Shown here: positions 1 to 8,279 of the stretch, in pieces | How positions within the stretch are numbered: the stretch's first letter is position 1 | Layout of the letters: each line of letters begins with the position of its first letter | NCBI GenBank assembly: GCA_900553785.1 | Contig: USES01000015.1 | Location: 1 to 23,411 of the forward strand | Origin: an uncultured Clostridium sp. | GTDB taxonomy: Bacteria > Bacillota > Clostridia > TANB77 > CAG-465 | Reading direction: 5' to 3' | Length of the DNA stretch: 23,411 bases | Translations under genes and position numbers: made by a program | Notes under the pieces: generated by a model | Seen by the model: the letters and a program-made list of their open reading frames with translations, nothing else | Told to the model about the DNA's origin: nothing | Database searches by the model: none

Positions 1-21
1 TACAACGCTTAAGCTTAATCG

Positions 22-46
22 AACCCCCAGACAATCTGGGGGTTTT
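22..46 (+). terminator. Rho-independent terminator of an upstream gene
   Basis: A perfect 10-bp stem (AACCCCCAGA at 22-31 with TCTGGGGGTT at 35-44) and a three-base loop end in a T-run at 43-46. The orientation suits a + strand transcript that enters from the left of the window. The gene it ends is not visible. It is among the most GC-rich short stretches in the window. Confidence 0.85.
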
Positions 47-56
47 CACATACAAC

Positions 57-85
57 AAAAGCGGGTGTGATGCATCCGCTTTTTT
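57..85. terminator. Bidirectional terminator, mainly for the deacetylase gene
   Basis: The stem AAAAGCGGGTG (57-67) pairs with CATCCGCTTTT (73-83) around a five-base loop, with one G-U pair. A-runs and T-runs flank both sides, so it can act in either direction. It starts at the stop codon of the leftward deacetylase gene and is the obvious end of that transcript. It also backs up the terminator at 22-46 for + strand transcription. Confidence 0.85.
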
Positions 86-880
86 CTAATCTATATTCTC
101 AGCTTCTTTCAATATCATAAGCTCAGATACTGTAACAAATGAGTATTCATCTTTTAGTTCTTGCAAAATACATTCAACTGCTTCAACTGAAGTTTTGTAT
201 ATATCATGCATAAGAATTATTTTTTTATCTGATACTTGTTTTAGAACTCTTTCGGTAATTTTATTTGTATTTCTAAGCTTCCAATCTAATGAGTCTAAAT
301 CCCACTTTATGCAAGTAAGTCCAAACTTATTTAATGTTTTCATTACTTTTTCGTTTACAATTCCATATGGTGGTCTAAGCAATGTTATTTCTTCTGATAT
401 ATTTGGATTTATTGCATCAAGTGAGAGTTTAATGTCTTTGATAAGAGCATCTGTGCTAAGTTTTGTCATTATTTTGTGTGAGTATCCATGTGTTGCAATT
501 TCATTTCCTTGAGAGTAAGCAGTTTTTATGATTTCCTCATTTTCTGCGACACAACTTCCGAGTATGAAAAATGTGGCTTTTGCATTATATTTTTTAAGAA
601 TAGCTAAGAGTTTTGGCGTGTATTTTGAATGTGGACCATCATCAAATGTTAGAGCTAACACTTTTTTTCCTTTATATTCGTTGATAACATTTTTTTTGTA
701 TTCTTCGTAGCTTACAACTACATCATCTTTTTTGCTGTTTTTTCTTTTTTCGGATAGTTCATTATACACGGAAATATTTCTAATTTTTAGCGTTATAAAT
801 GATATCGTTGTACATAAAGTTAATATAAATATGAAAATAATGGCTACTAAATACCATTTCCTAAATTTAATAATACGCAT
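86..880 (-). CDS. Membrane-anchored polysaccharide deacetylase (NodB/CE4 family)
   Basis: 264 residues. One hydrophobic segment (about residues 9-31) with basic residues before it forms an uncleaved signal anchor, so the catalytic domain should lie outside the membrane. All five CE4 motifs are present: TFDDGP (78-83, catalytic base and metal Asp), HGYSH (131-135, metal His pair), RPPYG (169-173), DSLDW (196-200) and LMHD (223-226, catalytic His). The family removes N-acetyl groups from peptidoglycan or related glycans. The exact substrate cannot be told from sequence; PdaA-type spore-cortex enzymes and PgdA-type cell-wall enzymes share these motifs. The start is set by AGGTGAA at 887-893 on the complementary strand, seven bases before the ATG. 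It is transcribed alone, divergently from the nuclease gene. Confidence 0.9.
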   Translation of the reverse strand: MRIIKFRKWYLVAIIFIFILTLCTTISFITLKIRNISVYNELSEKRKNSKKDDVVVSYEEYKKNVINEYKGKKVLALTFDDGPHSKYTPKLLAILKKYNAKATFFILGSCVAENEEIIKTAYSQGNEIATHGYSHKIMTKLSTDALIKDIKLSLDAINPNISEEITLLRPPYGIVNEKVMKTLNKFGLTCIKWDLDSLDWKLRNTNKITERVLKQVSDKKIILMHDIYKTSVEAVECILQELKDEYSFVTVSELMILKEAENID

Positions 881-980
881 TAAAAATTCACCTATAACAT
901 TTTATGGCAAATATTTGTTACTATTCATAGTTTATTTTAAATAAATGTTAAAAAATAGCATAGAAAAAGTATATAAATTG

Positions 981-1009
981 TTGTAATAATTTATATAAAA
1001 TGGTAATAT
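981..1009 (+). promoter_or_regulatory. Probable sigma-A promoter for the nuclease-lipase operon
   Basis: TTGTAA (981-986) and TAATAT (1004-1009) are separated by 17 bases, and a TG dinucleotide at 1001-1002 makes an extended -10 element. The predicted transcript starts about 10 bases before the nuclease start codon at 1027, next to the GGTGAT ribosome binding site. The -35 box is weak, so the extended -10 is the main support. No clear promoter for the divergent deacetylase gene could be picked out in the 881-1026 gap. Confidence 0.5.
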
Positions 1010-1026
1010 ATTCTCGGTGATAACTA

Positions 1027-1569
1027 ATGACAAAGGGTATGAAGAAAAAGGTATATAATATACTTTTTGGCCTAGCAATTGTTGTAGTTGCATATCTTTT
1101 AAATGAAGCTGGAATTATAACAAATAAAGATGATTTGACCGAGACTAATTCTTTTAAGGATACAACAAAATACACTGTAACTAGAGTTGTGGATGGAGAT
1201 ACTATTGTTCTAAGCCAAGGCGAAGATAGTTTTAAAGTAAGGCTAATTGGTGTAGATACACCTGAAAGTGTACATCCTAATAAAGAAAAAAATACAGAGT
1301 TTGGCAAAATTGCAAATAATTATACAAAAGAAAAATTACTTAATAAAGAAGTAGCTCTTGAATTAGATGTGCAAGAAACAGATAAATATGGAAGAATACT
1401 TGCATATGTATACATTGATGGTGTAATGTTTAATAAAATGCTACTTCAAAGTGGAATGGCAAAAATTGCAACATATCCACCAAATGTTAAATATGTAGAA
1501 GAATTTAAGGTTTTAGAGAAACAAGCAAGAGAAAATAAAGTTGGCCTTTGGTCAGATGAATATAGTTAG
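1027..1569 (+). CDS. Thermonuclease-like protein (staphylococcal nuclease domain), membrane-anchored
   Basis: 180 residues. A short basic N-terminus and a hydrophobic stretch (about 10-27) act as an anchor or signal; the SNase fold covers about 49-177. Residues that match the catalytic set of Staphylococcus aureus nuclease are visible: VVDGDT gives D56 and D58 (D19/D21), VRLIGVDTPE gives R72, D77 and E80 (R35, D40, E43), and DKYGRI gives R123 (R87). It should therefore be an active calcium-dependent, extracytoplasmic nuclease that cuts DNA and RNA. It lies first in an operon with an unknown anchored protein and a patatin-like lipase. GGTGAT lies five bases before the ATG; an in-frame ATG 12 bases downstream has no usable spacing. 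Confidence 0.92.
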   Translation: MTKGMKKKVYNILFGLAIVVVAYLLNEAGIITNKDDLTETNSFKDTTKYTVTRVVDGDTIVLSQGEDSFKVRLIGVDTPESVHPNKEKNTEFGKIANNYTKEKLLNKEVALELDVQETDKYGRILAYVYIDGVMFNKMLLQSGMAKIATYPPNVKYVEEFKVLEKQARENKVGLWSDEYS

Positions 1570-1588
1570 AATTAGGAGGTAGTTAACA

Positions 1589-2368
1589 ATGGAGGAGATT
1601 CAGATGAGTAAAAAAACTAAAATTATTATTATGGTAGTATGCATAGTGATAGCTATTATAGCAATTGTTATTATTGCAACTAGTGGCAGTGATAAAAATA
1701 ACAATACTAATAATGGTAACAAAAATAATACAGGAGATAATGTAGATATTGGAAATAATGATCCCGTTACAACGGTAAAAGAAAAAGAGTTAGATACAAA
1801 AACAGCAGAAGAACTATTTAACAAATTGCCATTAGTTTATTCAGAAGAATTTGCGCCATTTACAGATAACTTTATGCTAACATGTGCAATGACATTGGTT
1901 TCCAAAGAAGAAAATCCAAATTATGCAGCAAGCCATGTAGATGCTATTGTAGAGGAGATATTTGGAAATGGAGTTGCTATTAACAAAGAAAATGTGACTG
2001 AAATGGATATAACTAAATCTCTTTACTATTATTATCCCGAAACAGGAATGTATTGCATAGTGCCTGTAGGAATGGAAAATGTATACATGACTCAATTATT
2101 AAAATATGCTACAAAAGATGATAATTACACTTATGTATATACTAACGAGATAAATGGTAGTTGGCATCAGGAAGAAGAAAAGACAGTTGTTGTAATAGGT
2201 GACAAAAACGGAAACGATATAGTTAAAACATTTGACAATTACGAAGATATACAAGATTATTCTGTATGGCAAAAAGAATATAAGAACACATTACCAGTGT
2301 TTAGATATACATTAAAAAATGTAGATGGTAAATATATTTTAACTGGGGTAGAAAAAGTTAATTATTAG
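1589..2368 (+). CDS. Uncharacterised membrane-anchored protein with Asn-rich linker
   Basis: 259 residues, no family recognised. A hydrophobic segment (about 11-31, rich in Ile and Val) is followed by a low-complexity linker of Asn, Gly, Thr and Asp (about 33-60) and then a soluble domain (about 65-259) with many Tyr and acidic residues. The layout suggests a type II anchored extracellular domain on a flexible stalk. Two starts are credible. ATG 1589 has AGGAGG at 1574-1579 nine bases upstream. ATG 1604, which would begin MSKKTK, has GGAGGAG at 1591-1597 six bases upstream. The difference is five residues and does not affect the anchor. It starts 19 bases after the nuclease stop and ends nine bases before the lipase. 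Confidence 0.75.
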   Translation: MEEIQMSKKTKIIIMVVCIVIAIIAIVIIATSGSDKNNNTNNGNKNNTGDNVDIGNNDPVTTVKEKELDTKTAEELFNKLPLVYSEEFAPFTDNFMLTCAMTLVSKEENPNYAASHVDAIVEEIFGNGVAINKENVTEMDITKSLYYYYPETGMYCIVPVGMENVYMTQLLKYATKDDNYTYVYTNEINGSWHQEEEKTVVVIGDKNGNDIVKTFDNYEDIQDYSVWQKEYKNTLPVFRYTLKNVDGKYILTGVEKVNY

Positions 2369-2377
2369 GAGCGTTTT

Positions 2378-3550
2378 ATGTACGGAGTAGCGTTAGAAGG
2401 TGGAGGCACTAAAGGTGCTTATCATATGGGAGCATTGAAGGCAATATATGAATGTGGATTTGATATAGGTATAATAGTTGGAACATCCATTGGAGCGTTT
2501 AATGCGGCTGTTGTAGCACAAGGTGATTTTGATAAATTATATGATGTTTGGTATAATGGTGATAGTACTATTGCCATAGATTTTGATAAAAAAGAATTGG
2601 TAAAGGTAAACCAGAGAAAAATGGATATTGCTTCTGTAAAGTATATGTATAATTATGTTACTAAAAGTATATCTGATGGAGGAATAGATACAACTAAGCT
2701 AAGACAGTTATATGAAACATATATTGATGAAGAAAAATTAAGAGCCTCAAAGGTAGAGTATGGAATGGTAACAGTTTCTCTTTCAGACAAGAAACCAGTA
2801 TATGTATATAAAGAAGATATTGCTAAGGGTAAAGTTGTAGATTATGTACTTGCAAGCTCTAATTTGCCTGTATTTAAAATGCCAAATCTTGTGGATGGTA
2901 AAAAGTATATTGACGGTGGATTTTATGATAATTGTCCGTTAAAGCTATTGGTGGATAAAAAAGTAAAAGATATATTTGAAATTCGTACAGAGGCTATAGG
3001 AGTATCAAGGAAAATCAACAGGAAAAACTTGAACATCTACACTATAACTGCATCAAAGGATTTGGGAGGAATATTATTTACAGATAATGCCACTATGAGA
3101 AAAAATATTGCTATGGGATATTTTGATGCTATTAGAGTAATAAAAGGATATCTAGGAAAAGAGTATTATATTATACCTAAAGAAGAAAGCTCTGTGTTTG
3201 ACATGCTATGTAACGTTACTGATGAAAACATAACGGAACTTATAGCATATATGAATCTTTCTCGTGAAGTAAAAGAACAAGAACCTAAAAAGATATTGTT
3301 TGAGAAGGTATTACCACATATTTCATCAAAGATAGCAAAAAAAGACAAGTCAACATACCAAAAGTTGCTTGTTGCTGTATTTGAACAAATTGGAATGTAT
3401 GCCAATATTAACGAGTATAAGTTGTATACGTTTGATGAAATGCTGGAGTTTTGTAAGAGTTTTGCAAAAACACAGTTAAAGAAAGAAGAAAAGTTATTGA
3501 TTAAAAATAATACGAAAATATTATTGTTAAAATTTATATTGGCTTTATAA
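2378..3550 (+). CDS. Patatin-like phospholipase family protein
   Basis: 390 residues. The N-terminal half is a patatin hydrolase domain: GGGTKG oxyanion-hole loop (8-13), GTSIG nucleophile elbow with Ser37, and DGG (179-181) carrying the catalytic Asp of the Ser-Asp dyad. The C-terminal ~190 residues are Lys/Glu-rich and have no motif I recognise. There is no signal peptide, so the protein is probably cytoplasmic or membrane-peripheral and hydrolyses phospholipid or related acyl esters. AGGAG overlaps the previous stop codon and lies close before the ATG, which points to co-translation with the upstream gene. A terminator follows the stop codon directly. Confidence 0.9.
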   Translation: MYGVALEGGGTKGAYHMGALKAIYECGFDIGIIVGTSIGAFNAAVVAQGDFDKLYDVWYNGDSTIAIDFDKKELVKVNQRKMDIASVKYMYNYVTKSISDGGIDTTKLRQLYETYIDEEKLRASKVEYGMVTVSLSDKKPVYVYKEDIAKGKVVDYVLASSNLPVFKMPNLVDGKKYIDGGFYDNCPLKLLVDKKVKDIFEIRTEAIGVSRKINRKNLNIYTITASKDLGGILFTDNATMRKNIAMGYFDAIRVIKGYLGKEYYIIPKEESSVFDMLCNVTDENITELIAYMNLSREVKEQEPKKILFEKVLPHISSKIAKKDKSTYQKLLVAVFEQIGMYANINEYKLYTFDEMLEFCKSFAKTQLKKEEKLLIKNNTKILLLKFILAL

Positions 3551-3552
3551 AA

Positions 3553-3600
3553 ATATTGTACATGAGCTGAGATAAAGATTCTCTTGCTCATGTATTTTTT
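3553..3600 (+). terminator. Terminator of the nuclease-lipase operon
   Basis: TACATGAGC (3559-3567) pairs with GCTCATGTA (3586-3594), with an inner GAGA/TCTC stem (3569-3572, 3580-3583), followed by a T-run at 3595-3600. An A-rich stretch before the stem gives it some bidirectional character. Confidence 0.85.
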
Positions 3601-3624
3601 ATGTTTAATTATGTCTATTGTTAA

Positions 3625-3654
3625 TTGACTTGTATGCTTTAGTTGGTATATAAT
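3625..3654 (+). promoter_or_regulatory. Near-consensus sigma-A promoter for the membrane protein-smpB operon
   Basis: TTGACT (3625-3630) and TATAAT (3649-3654) are separated by 18 bases. The expected transcript start is near 3661. This rules out the ATG at 3662 as a normal start and moves the first gene's start to 3680. Confidence 0.8.
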
Positions 3655-3679
3655 GTAGCAAATGAAATGGGGTAGAGTT

Positions 3680-4660
3680 ATGTCAGACATGTACCTTACA
3701 AAAGTAGAGAGAAAGACGATATTTACACAAGGCTTAATATATGTATTATTTACATTTTTTATATCCGATTTAACTGTGGTGGGTCCACATTTGTTTATAG
3801 TTTTTCCTTGGCTTTTTATATTAGGAATATTGGGTGTTAATAAATTTTATCATCCTGTACTTACAGTAGTACTTTCAACCATAACAACATTTATGGCAAG
3901 CCTTTTTAAGTATAATTTGACTATAGAAACTTTGACTAGCACTTTAATGGCTGCAAGTGTAGTCTCTTGCGGTATTATAGTTGGACTATGTATTAAAGAT
4001 TTTGTACTAGATCATAGATTGGTAAAACATTTGTCAACTAGGAAGAAAATAGTTGATATAGTTATAATGGTGGTACTAACCATTTCTACTCTTGTAGCAT
4101 ATTCTTGTAGATATGGTAATGTTATAAGTTATATAAAATCCAAGTCAGAAGTTAAATCATATTTAAATGAAGCTGGTATAACAGAGTATACAGTGGAAAA
4201 GTATCAATATATTACGGGAAGCTTTAATGAATATTTGTATAGATTAAAGGTACTAGATGGCACCGTTACAATAAAAGCAGGTAAAGATATTATTGCTCTT
4301 AATTTTGCTGAGTGGAAGGAATATATGAACGGTACTCTTAGATCAAATGTAAATATTTCTAAAGAAAATTTCAAAGCAAATTTAAGTTATGAGTTTTCAG
4401 ATGCTACACTTGTACCAGATGGAATGATTGCAACAATAACTATAAACAACCTAAATGTAAATGATAATTTAAAGATTCAAAGTTTAGTAGATAGCATACA
4501 AGATGTGTTGAATTATAAAGATAAATTAGGTAAAAGCGTTGTAAAGTGTATTTTGGCTATAAACAGTGGTGTAGCAACGTTAAGTGATGATGAATTTAAA
4601 AATATCAATTCAGATTATATAAAACAAATTATTATGGTGGAAGAATTGGAAAATAACTAA
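3680..4660 (+). CDS. Uncharacterised polytopic membrane protein with soluble C-terminal domain
   Basis: 326 residues from the chosen start; family not recognised. Four or five hydrophobic helices fill about residues 14-140 (segments around 15-32, 38-50, 55-72, 86-104 and 122-139). They are followed by a hydrophilic domain (about 145-326) with alternating beta-type stretches. An ATG at 3662 is in frame, but it lies one base from the predicted transcript start and has no ribosome binding site. ATG 3680 has GGGGTAGAG before it, a weak but better placed site. It is first in an operon with an anchored metallopeptidase, a radical SAM protein and smpB. The 19-base spacing to the peptidase gene suggests the two extracytoplasmic proteins may work together, which is inference only. 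Confidence 0.75.
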   Translation: MSDMYLTKVERKTIFTQGLIYVLFTFFISDLTVVGPHLFIVFPWLFILGILGVNKFYHPVLTVVLSTITTFMASLFKYNLTIETLTSTLMAASVVSCGIIVGLCIKDFVLDHRLVKHLSTRKKIVDIVIMVVLTISTLVAYSCRYGNVISYIKSKSEVKSYLNEAGITEYTVEKYQYITGSFNEYLYRLKVLDGTVTIKAGKDIIALNFAEWKEYMNGTLRSNVNISKENFKANLSYEFSDATLVPDGMIATITINNLNVNDNLKIQSLVDSIQDVLNYKDKLGKSVVKCILAINSGVATLSDDEFKNINSDYIKQIIMVEELENN

Positions 4661-4679
4661 AGAGAAAGGAGAAAAGCCA

Positions 4680-5558
4680 GTGCAAACGACAAATAGGAAA
4701 GAGTATTCTGTAACTGTCAATATATTTATATTCTTAACATTGATATGTATAGTTGGTATTACACGTATTATTATGGTCCAAATGACGGACACCAATCGTT
4801 TTGAGAGCATAGATATAATAGATGAAGTTAAGTATGATTCAAATGCAGACATGGCTGCAACAATACTTAAAGTTAAAAATACAATAGAAAAGTATTATAA
4901 TATAAATGTATATTATGGAAGCTTTTTAAAAGAAATTGCACCTAGCGTAAATGCAAATGTATTGTATGATGAAAGAGCAACTTTAAATATGCTTCAAAAC
5001 ATCAACACAGAACTTTCAAAATATCCTAAAGGAATGATTGATGAGATTCAAAGATCTGGATATAAAATATCAATATATCTGGTTAAAAACTTCAACAATA
5101 GTAATATTGCGTTAGCAAATAGGACTTCTTCTGGAAATTTTAATATTTTTTTATCTAATGATCCAGATTTTGCAAAATCTATGCATCATGAATTCTACCA
5201 TATTATTGAGTATTATATAAAGCTTGAATATAACATAGACATGGTATATGAATTTTGGAGCACATATAATCCAGATAATTTTAAATATACCAATAGTATC
5301 AGTAATATAACAAATAAATATGTATATGGACTAGATAGTGAAAATGATTTGTGCTTTGTTACACTTTACTCTAAATTTTCTGTTCAAGAGGACAGAGCTG
5401 AAGTTTTTGGAGAAATGATGACAAGTAAAGAAGAATATTCACAAAATAATAAGGCTAAAAAAATAATAAACAAGATGAATAGTATAACTACTGCACTAAA
5501 AACAATATTTACTAGTGTAGGAGAAGATGAGTATTGGCAAAGATATGAAGGAGATTAA
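4680..5558 (+). CDS. Membrane-anchored putative zinc metallopeptidase (HEXXH)
   Basis: 292 residues. A hydrophobic segment (about 12-34) anchors the protein, and the rest should be extracytoplasmic. HEFYH at 170-174 is a HEXXH zinc-binding motif. A downstream EDRAE (237-241) could supply the third ligand, as in gluzincin-type peptidases that use HEXXH plus a Glu about 60-70 residues later. Clostridial genomes carry several poorly characterised families of this type; I do not recognise the exact one, and the substrate is unknown. The start is GTG at 4680, supported by AAAGGAG at 4665-4671 with a nine-base gap. It follows the membrane protein closely and its stop codon abuts the next ATG. Confidence 0.75.
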   Translation: MQTTNRKEYSVTVNIFIFLTLICIVGITRIIMVQMTDTNRFESIDIIDEVKYDSNADMAATILKVKNTIEKYYNINVYYGSFLKEIAPSVNANVLYDERATLNMLQNINTELSKYPKGMIDEIQRSGYKISIYLVKNFNNSNIALANRTSSGNFNIFLSNDPDFAKSMHHEFYHIIEYYIKLEYNIDMVYEFWSTYNPDNFKYTNSISNITNKYVYGLDSENDLCFVTLYSKFSVQEDRAEVFGEMMTSKEEYSQNNKAKKIINKMNSITTALKTIFTSVGEDEYWQRYEGD

Positions 5559-7289
5559 ATGTTAGAATTAAGTAATTTAAAAAATGTAGATACGGCAGCA
5601 AGATATATAGGAACAGAAGTAGGAAGTATAGTAAAAAGAGGTAACATTGTATGTAAAGCCGCTTTGTTACTACCTTTTCCGTACGAAATGGCGATGTCAA
5701 GTATAACACTTAGACAAATGTATTATAATTTGAATAAAAAAAGAGAGTGTGTATTAGATAGATGTTTTGCAATAATGCCAGACTTTGAGAGTGTTTTAAA
5801 AGAACATAAAGAAGAGCTTTATACATTAGATTCTAAGACGAGCTTAAAAAATATGGACATGTTGTTTACTGAGCTTAGTTCGCCTTTAACATATACTACA
5901 TTTTTGCATATGTTGATGCTTGCAAACATTCCTTTGGTCGCTAACAAAAGAGATAAAGACTATCCAATAATTATAATGGGAGGAGATGCCGCCCTTTATC
6001 CTAAACCAATGAGTAAGATGGTGGATATATTTATTTTAGGAGACATGACAAGAATATCTGAGCAAATTGTGGATAAGTATATCCTATGTAAAAAAGAAAA
6101 TAAAACAAAAAGTGAATTTCTAGCTACTCTAACTAAAATAGAGGGCGTATATATACCTGCTATAAACAAAGATGACGAAAAAATAACTGTAACATATGGT
6201 AAAAGATTAAATGATCAAGTGATGGCACCATATCAATTAAGCCCACTTGTTTCGTCACCCATGGATAGTGTAATGGTAGCATTAACTCTTGGATGTAATA
6301 GAGGCTGCAACATGTGTCAGCATAAATTTATATATTCAGGGGTAGAAAAGAAAGATATTCCTCATGCTTTAAGTGATATCAAAAAAGGAATTGAAGCTAC
6401 AGGAAATAGAAACATAAACATAATAACTAATTGTTATGGAGATTACGATGGTTTAGATGAATTGGTATCAAAAATAAAAGAACTAGAAAAACCTAATGTA
6501 GAAAGAATATCTTTTATGGAGGTAAAACTTACTGAGGATAACTTGTGGCTTCTTCCATATTTAAAAGAACAATATAAATTAACAGGTGAAGTGCCAACAG
6601 TTATAGTAGGTTCTTCTTCTGAAGAATTAAGAAATATATTGGGTATTTCAATGGATGAAGAAAAAATACTTTCTATTTCAAGAAAAGTATTTAGAGCAGG
6701 ATTTAATAAGATTAGATTAAAATATGTATTGGGTATTCCTAAAGAAACATATGAGAACTTAAATAATATTTTTTCAGTAGCTTCAAAAATTATTAAAATA
6801 TATACCGAGGAATATAGTCAGCTCCCAGACAAATATATAGTAGAGTTAGATATGTGTGGTTTTTCTCCATTACCACATACTGTCTTGGAATTTGCACCTG
6901 TAAACAATCATGCAAAACTTGAAATGAAAGCTAAATACTTAAGTGAAAGAAATACAAATGAGTATATAAAATTAACTTTTGATAATTTTATACAAAGTGA
7001 GCTAGCAACCATACTTGCAAGGGGAGATGCAAGAATGTGTGAGGCTATATGTAAAGCAGTAGAGCTTGGTGCTAATTTTGATTTCTTGGAAAACAGCTTT
7101 AATTATGATGCATGGAGAGTTGCTCTAAATGAGGCAAATATAGATACAAAGGCAATGTTAGAGGAAATAAGTGTGCATTCAGTTTTGCCATGGGATAATA
7201 TAGTAACGTCAGTTTCTAAAGAGGAATTGGCTGGTAGATATATTAACATAATGAAAGGAAATGAATATGAAAGTAGTAGCAACAAATAG
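5559..7289 (+). CDS. Radical SAM protein, TIGR03960-like
   Basis: 576 residues. The N-terminal ~190 residues follow the TIGR03960 pattern: ARYIGTEVGS near residue 14, a stretch ending in a B12-binding-like fold, and MGGD at 138-141. The radical SAM core carries CNRGCNMC (about residues 246-253), the CX3CX2C motif that binds the [4Fe-4S] cluster and SAM. It is cytoplasmic. The family's function is unproven. It is usually paired with a TIGR03936 partner near ribosomal-protein or RNase genes, but no partner is seen here and the neighbour is smpB. The sequence is divergent (for example CNRGCNMCQ where GCPRGCRFCQ-type motifs are usual). AAGGAG overlaps the end of the peptidase gene and the ATG follows its stop directly. 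Confidence 0.82.
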   Translation: MLELSNLKNVDTAARYIGTEVGSIVKRGNIVCKAALLLPFPYEMAMSSITLRQMYYNLNKKRECVLDRCFAIMPDFESVLKEHKEELYTLDSKTSLKNMDMLFTELSSPLTYTTFLHMLMLANIPLVANKRDKDYPIIIMGGDAALYPKPMSKMVDIFILGDMTRISEQIVDKYILCKKENKTKSEFLATLTKIEGVYIPAINKDDEKITVTYGKRLNDQVMAPYQLSPLVSSPMDSVMVALTLGCNRGCNMCQHKFIYSGVEKKDIPHALSDIKKGIEATGNRNINIITNCYGDYDGLDELVSKIKELEKPNVERISFMEVKLTEDNLWLLPYLKEQYKLTGEVPTVIVGSSSEELRNILGISMDEEKILSISRKVFRAGFNKIRLKYVLGIPKETYENLNNIFSVASKIIKIYTEEYSQLPDKYIVELDMCGFSPLPHTVLEFAPVNNHAKLEMKAKYLSERNTNEYIKLTFDNFIQSELATILARGDARMCEAICKAVELGANFDFLENSFNYDAWRVALNEANIDTKAMLEEISVHSVLPWDNIVTSVSKEELAGRYINIMKGNEYESSSNK

Positions 7290-7707
7290 AGAAGTGAATT
7301 TTAGATACGAAGTAGTAGAAACTTTTATTTGTGGAATCGCTCTAAAAGGTAGTGAAGTTAAATCTATACGAGACGGAAAAGTAAACTTAAAAGATGGATT
7401 TGCTTTGATACGTTCTGGAGAGGTTATATTAAAGAATGTATATATTGCTCCGTATGATAAAGCAAGTTATAACAATGTACCAGAATTAAGAGATAGAGTG
7501 TTATTACTTCATAAAGAAGAAATAAATAAACTTGTAGGTAAGATTAAAATAGGAGGATATACTTTAATACCACGTAAACTTGGTTTTGAAGGAAGATATG
7601 TTAAAGTAGAGCTTTGCTTATGCAAAGGTAAGAAGCTTTATGATAAAAGAGAAGATGCTAAAAAGAAAGAAGCACAAAGAAAGATGGAACAAGCAAAAAA
7701 AATATAA
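7267..7707 (+). CDS. smpB: SsrA-binding protein SmpB
   Basis: 146 residues. SmpB binds tmRNA and brings it to stalled ribosomes for trans-translation. Seen: the N-terminal KVVATNRE, the core ALKGSEVKSIRDGKVNLKDG, IAPYDKASYNN, LLLHKEEI and the C-terminal GKKLYDKREDAKKKEA, whose basic tail mimics part of tRNA. Length is typical (about 150). Upstream ATG 7261 would leave only one base after AAAGGA (7254-7259); ATG 7267 leaves seven, so 7267 is preferred. It overlaps the radical SAM gene by 23 bases and ends the operon. No strong terminator follows. No tmRNA gene is visible in the window. Confidence 0.95.
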   Translation: MKVVATNREVNFRYEVVETFICGIALKGSEVKSIRDGKVNLKDGFALIRSGEVILKNVYIAPYDKASYNNVPELRDRVLLLHKEEINKLVGKIKIGGYTLIPRKLGFEGRYVKVELCLCKGKKLYDKREDAKKKEAQRKMEQAKKI

Positions 7708-7781
7708 AAATATTTTATATAACTATTGCAAATTAGTTACTATTTGTGAGATACTTAAATACGTAAAGTAAACAGGCAAGG

Positions 7782-7787
7782 TATAAT
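7782..7787 (+). promoter_or_regulatory. Possible -10 element for the small pilin-like gene
   Basis: TATAAT lies 42 bases before the start codon at 7830. No good -35 box stands 16-18 bases upstream, so the promoter is weak or needs an activator. The gap after smpB (7708-7829) otherwise contains only AT-rich sequence. Confidence 0.35.
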
Positions 7788-7829
7788 ACATAGACACACA
7801 TAACAAAATATGTAATGGGAGGATTATAT

Positions 7830-8234
7830 ATGAAAGATAAAAAAGGATTAAGTATAATTGTTTTAGTAGTTTTTTCACTTGTAATTGTGTCAGTTTTTGT
7901 TACTATTGGTATAGGAATAGCAAGACTTAGTAACAGAAATATAGTTGAAGAGAAAAACAACTTAAGTAGTGTTACACAAAAGCCAATCATGGACTTTTCA
8001 GTTTGTTATGAAAATAGAGAAAACGGTGGTGTAATAAAGATAAAAGATAAATCTGCAAACATCGTAATGTTCACATGCTTAAAGGTGGAATCTGGTGCTA
8101 CTCCAAATGTTGGTACAGCTAATTGGGAGTATACAAAAGAATTTGAGATAACTTCATCTGGTGAGTACTTGATTTATGGAAAAGATGTTAATGGTAATAT
8201 ATCTGATTCTGCTATAATAAACGTTGAAATGTAA
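7830..8234 (+). CDS. Small membrane-anchored protein with pilin-like N-terminus
   Basis: 134 residues. The N-terminus is KKGLSIIVLVVFSLVIV: a short basic leader, then Gly and a long hydrophobic helix, as in type IV prepilins, except that the usual Glu at position +5 is Val. The remaining ~100 residues have beta-type alternation, with two Cys and a final stretch that resembles Ig/Big-type repeats (SSGEYLIYGKDVNGN). The start at ATG 7830 has GGGAGG at 7817-7822 seven bases before it; the in-frame ATG at 7815 lies in front of that site. It is monocistronic, with its own terminator. The N-terminal motif recurs in the protein at 21185. Function unknown. Confidence 0.75.
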   Translation: MKDKKGLSIIVLVVFSLVIVSVFVTIGIGIARLSNRNIVEEKNNLSSVTQKPIMDFSVCYENRENGGVIKIKDKSANIVMFTCLKVESGATPNVGTANWEYTKEFEITSSGEYLIYGKDVNGNISDSAIINVEM

Positions 8235-8241
8235 TAGTTTT

Positions 8242-8275
8242 AAAGTCATGGTGTATATGCACTATGGCTTTTTTA
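8242..8275 (+). terminator. Terminator after the small pilin-like gene
   Basis: AAAGTCATGGTG (8242-8253) pairs with CACTATGGCTTT (8260-8271) through a six-base loop with two G-U pairs, followed by T-run 8269-8274. Confidence 0.8.
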
Positions 8276-8279
8276 TGTA

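Noticed and set aside
7690..7725. Terminator for the smpB operon
   Set aside because: Only a short A/T inverted repeat (ATAAAAATATTTTAT) is present, without a GC stem or clear T-run.
7708..7829. tmRNA (ssrA) gene downstream of smpB
   Set aside because: The gap is only 122 bases, too short for tmRNA, and has no tRNA-like ends or tag-coding stretch.
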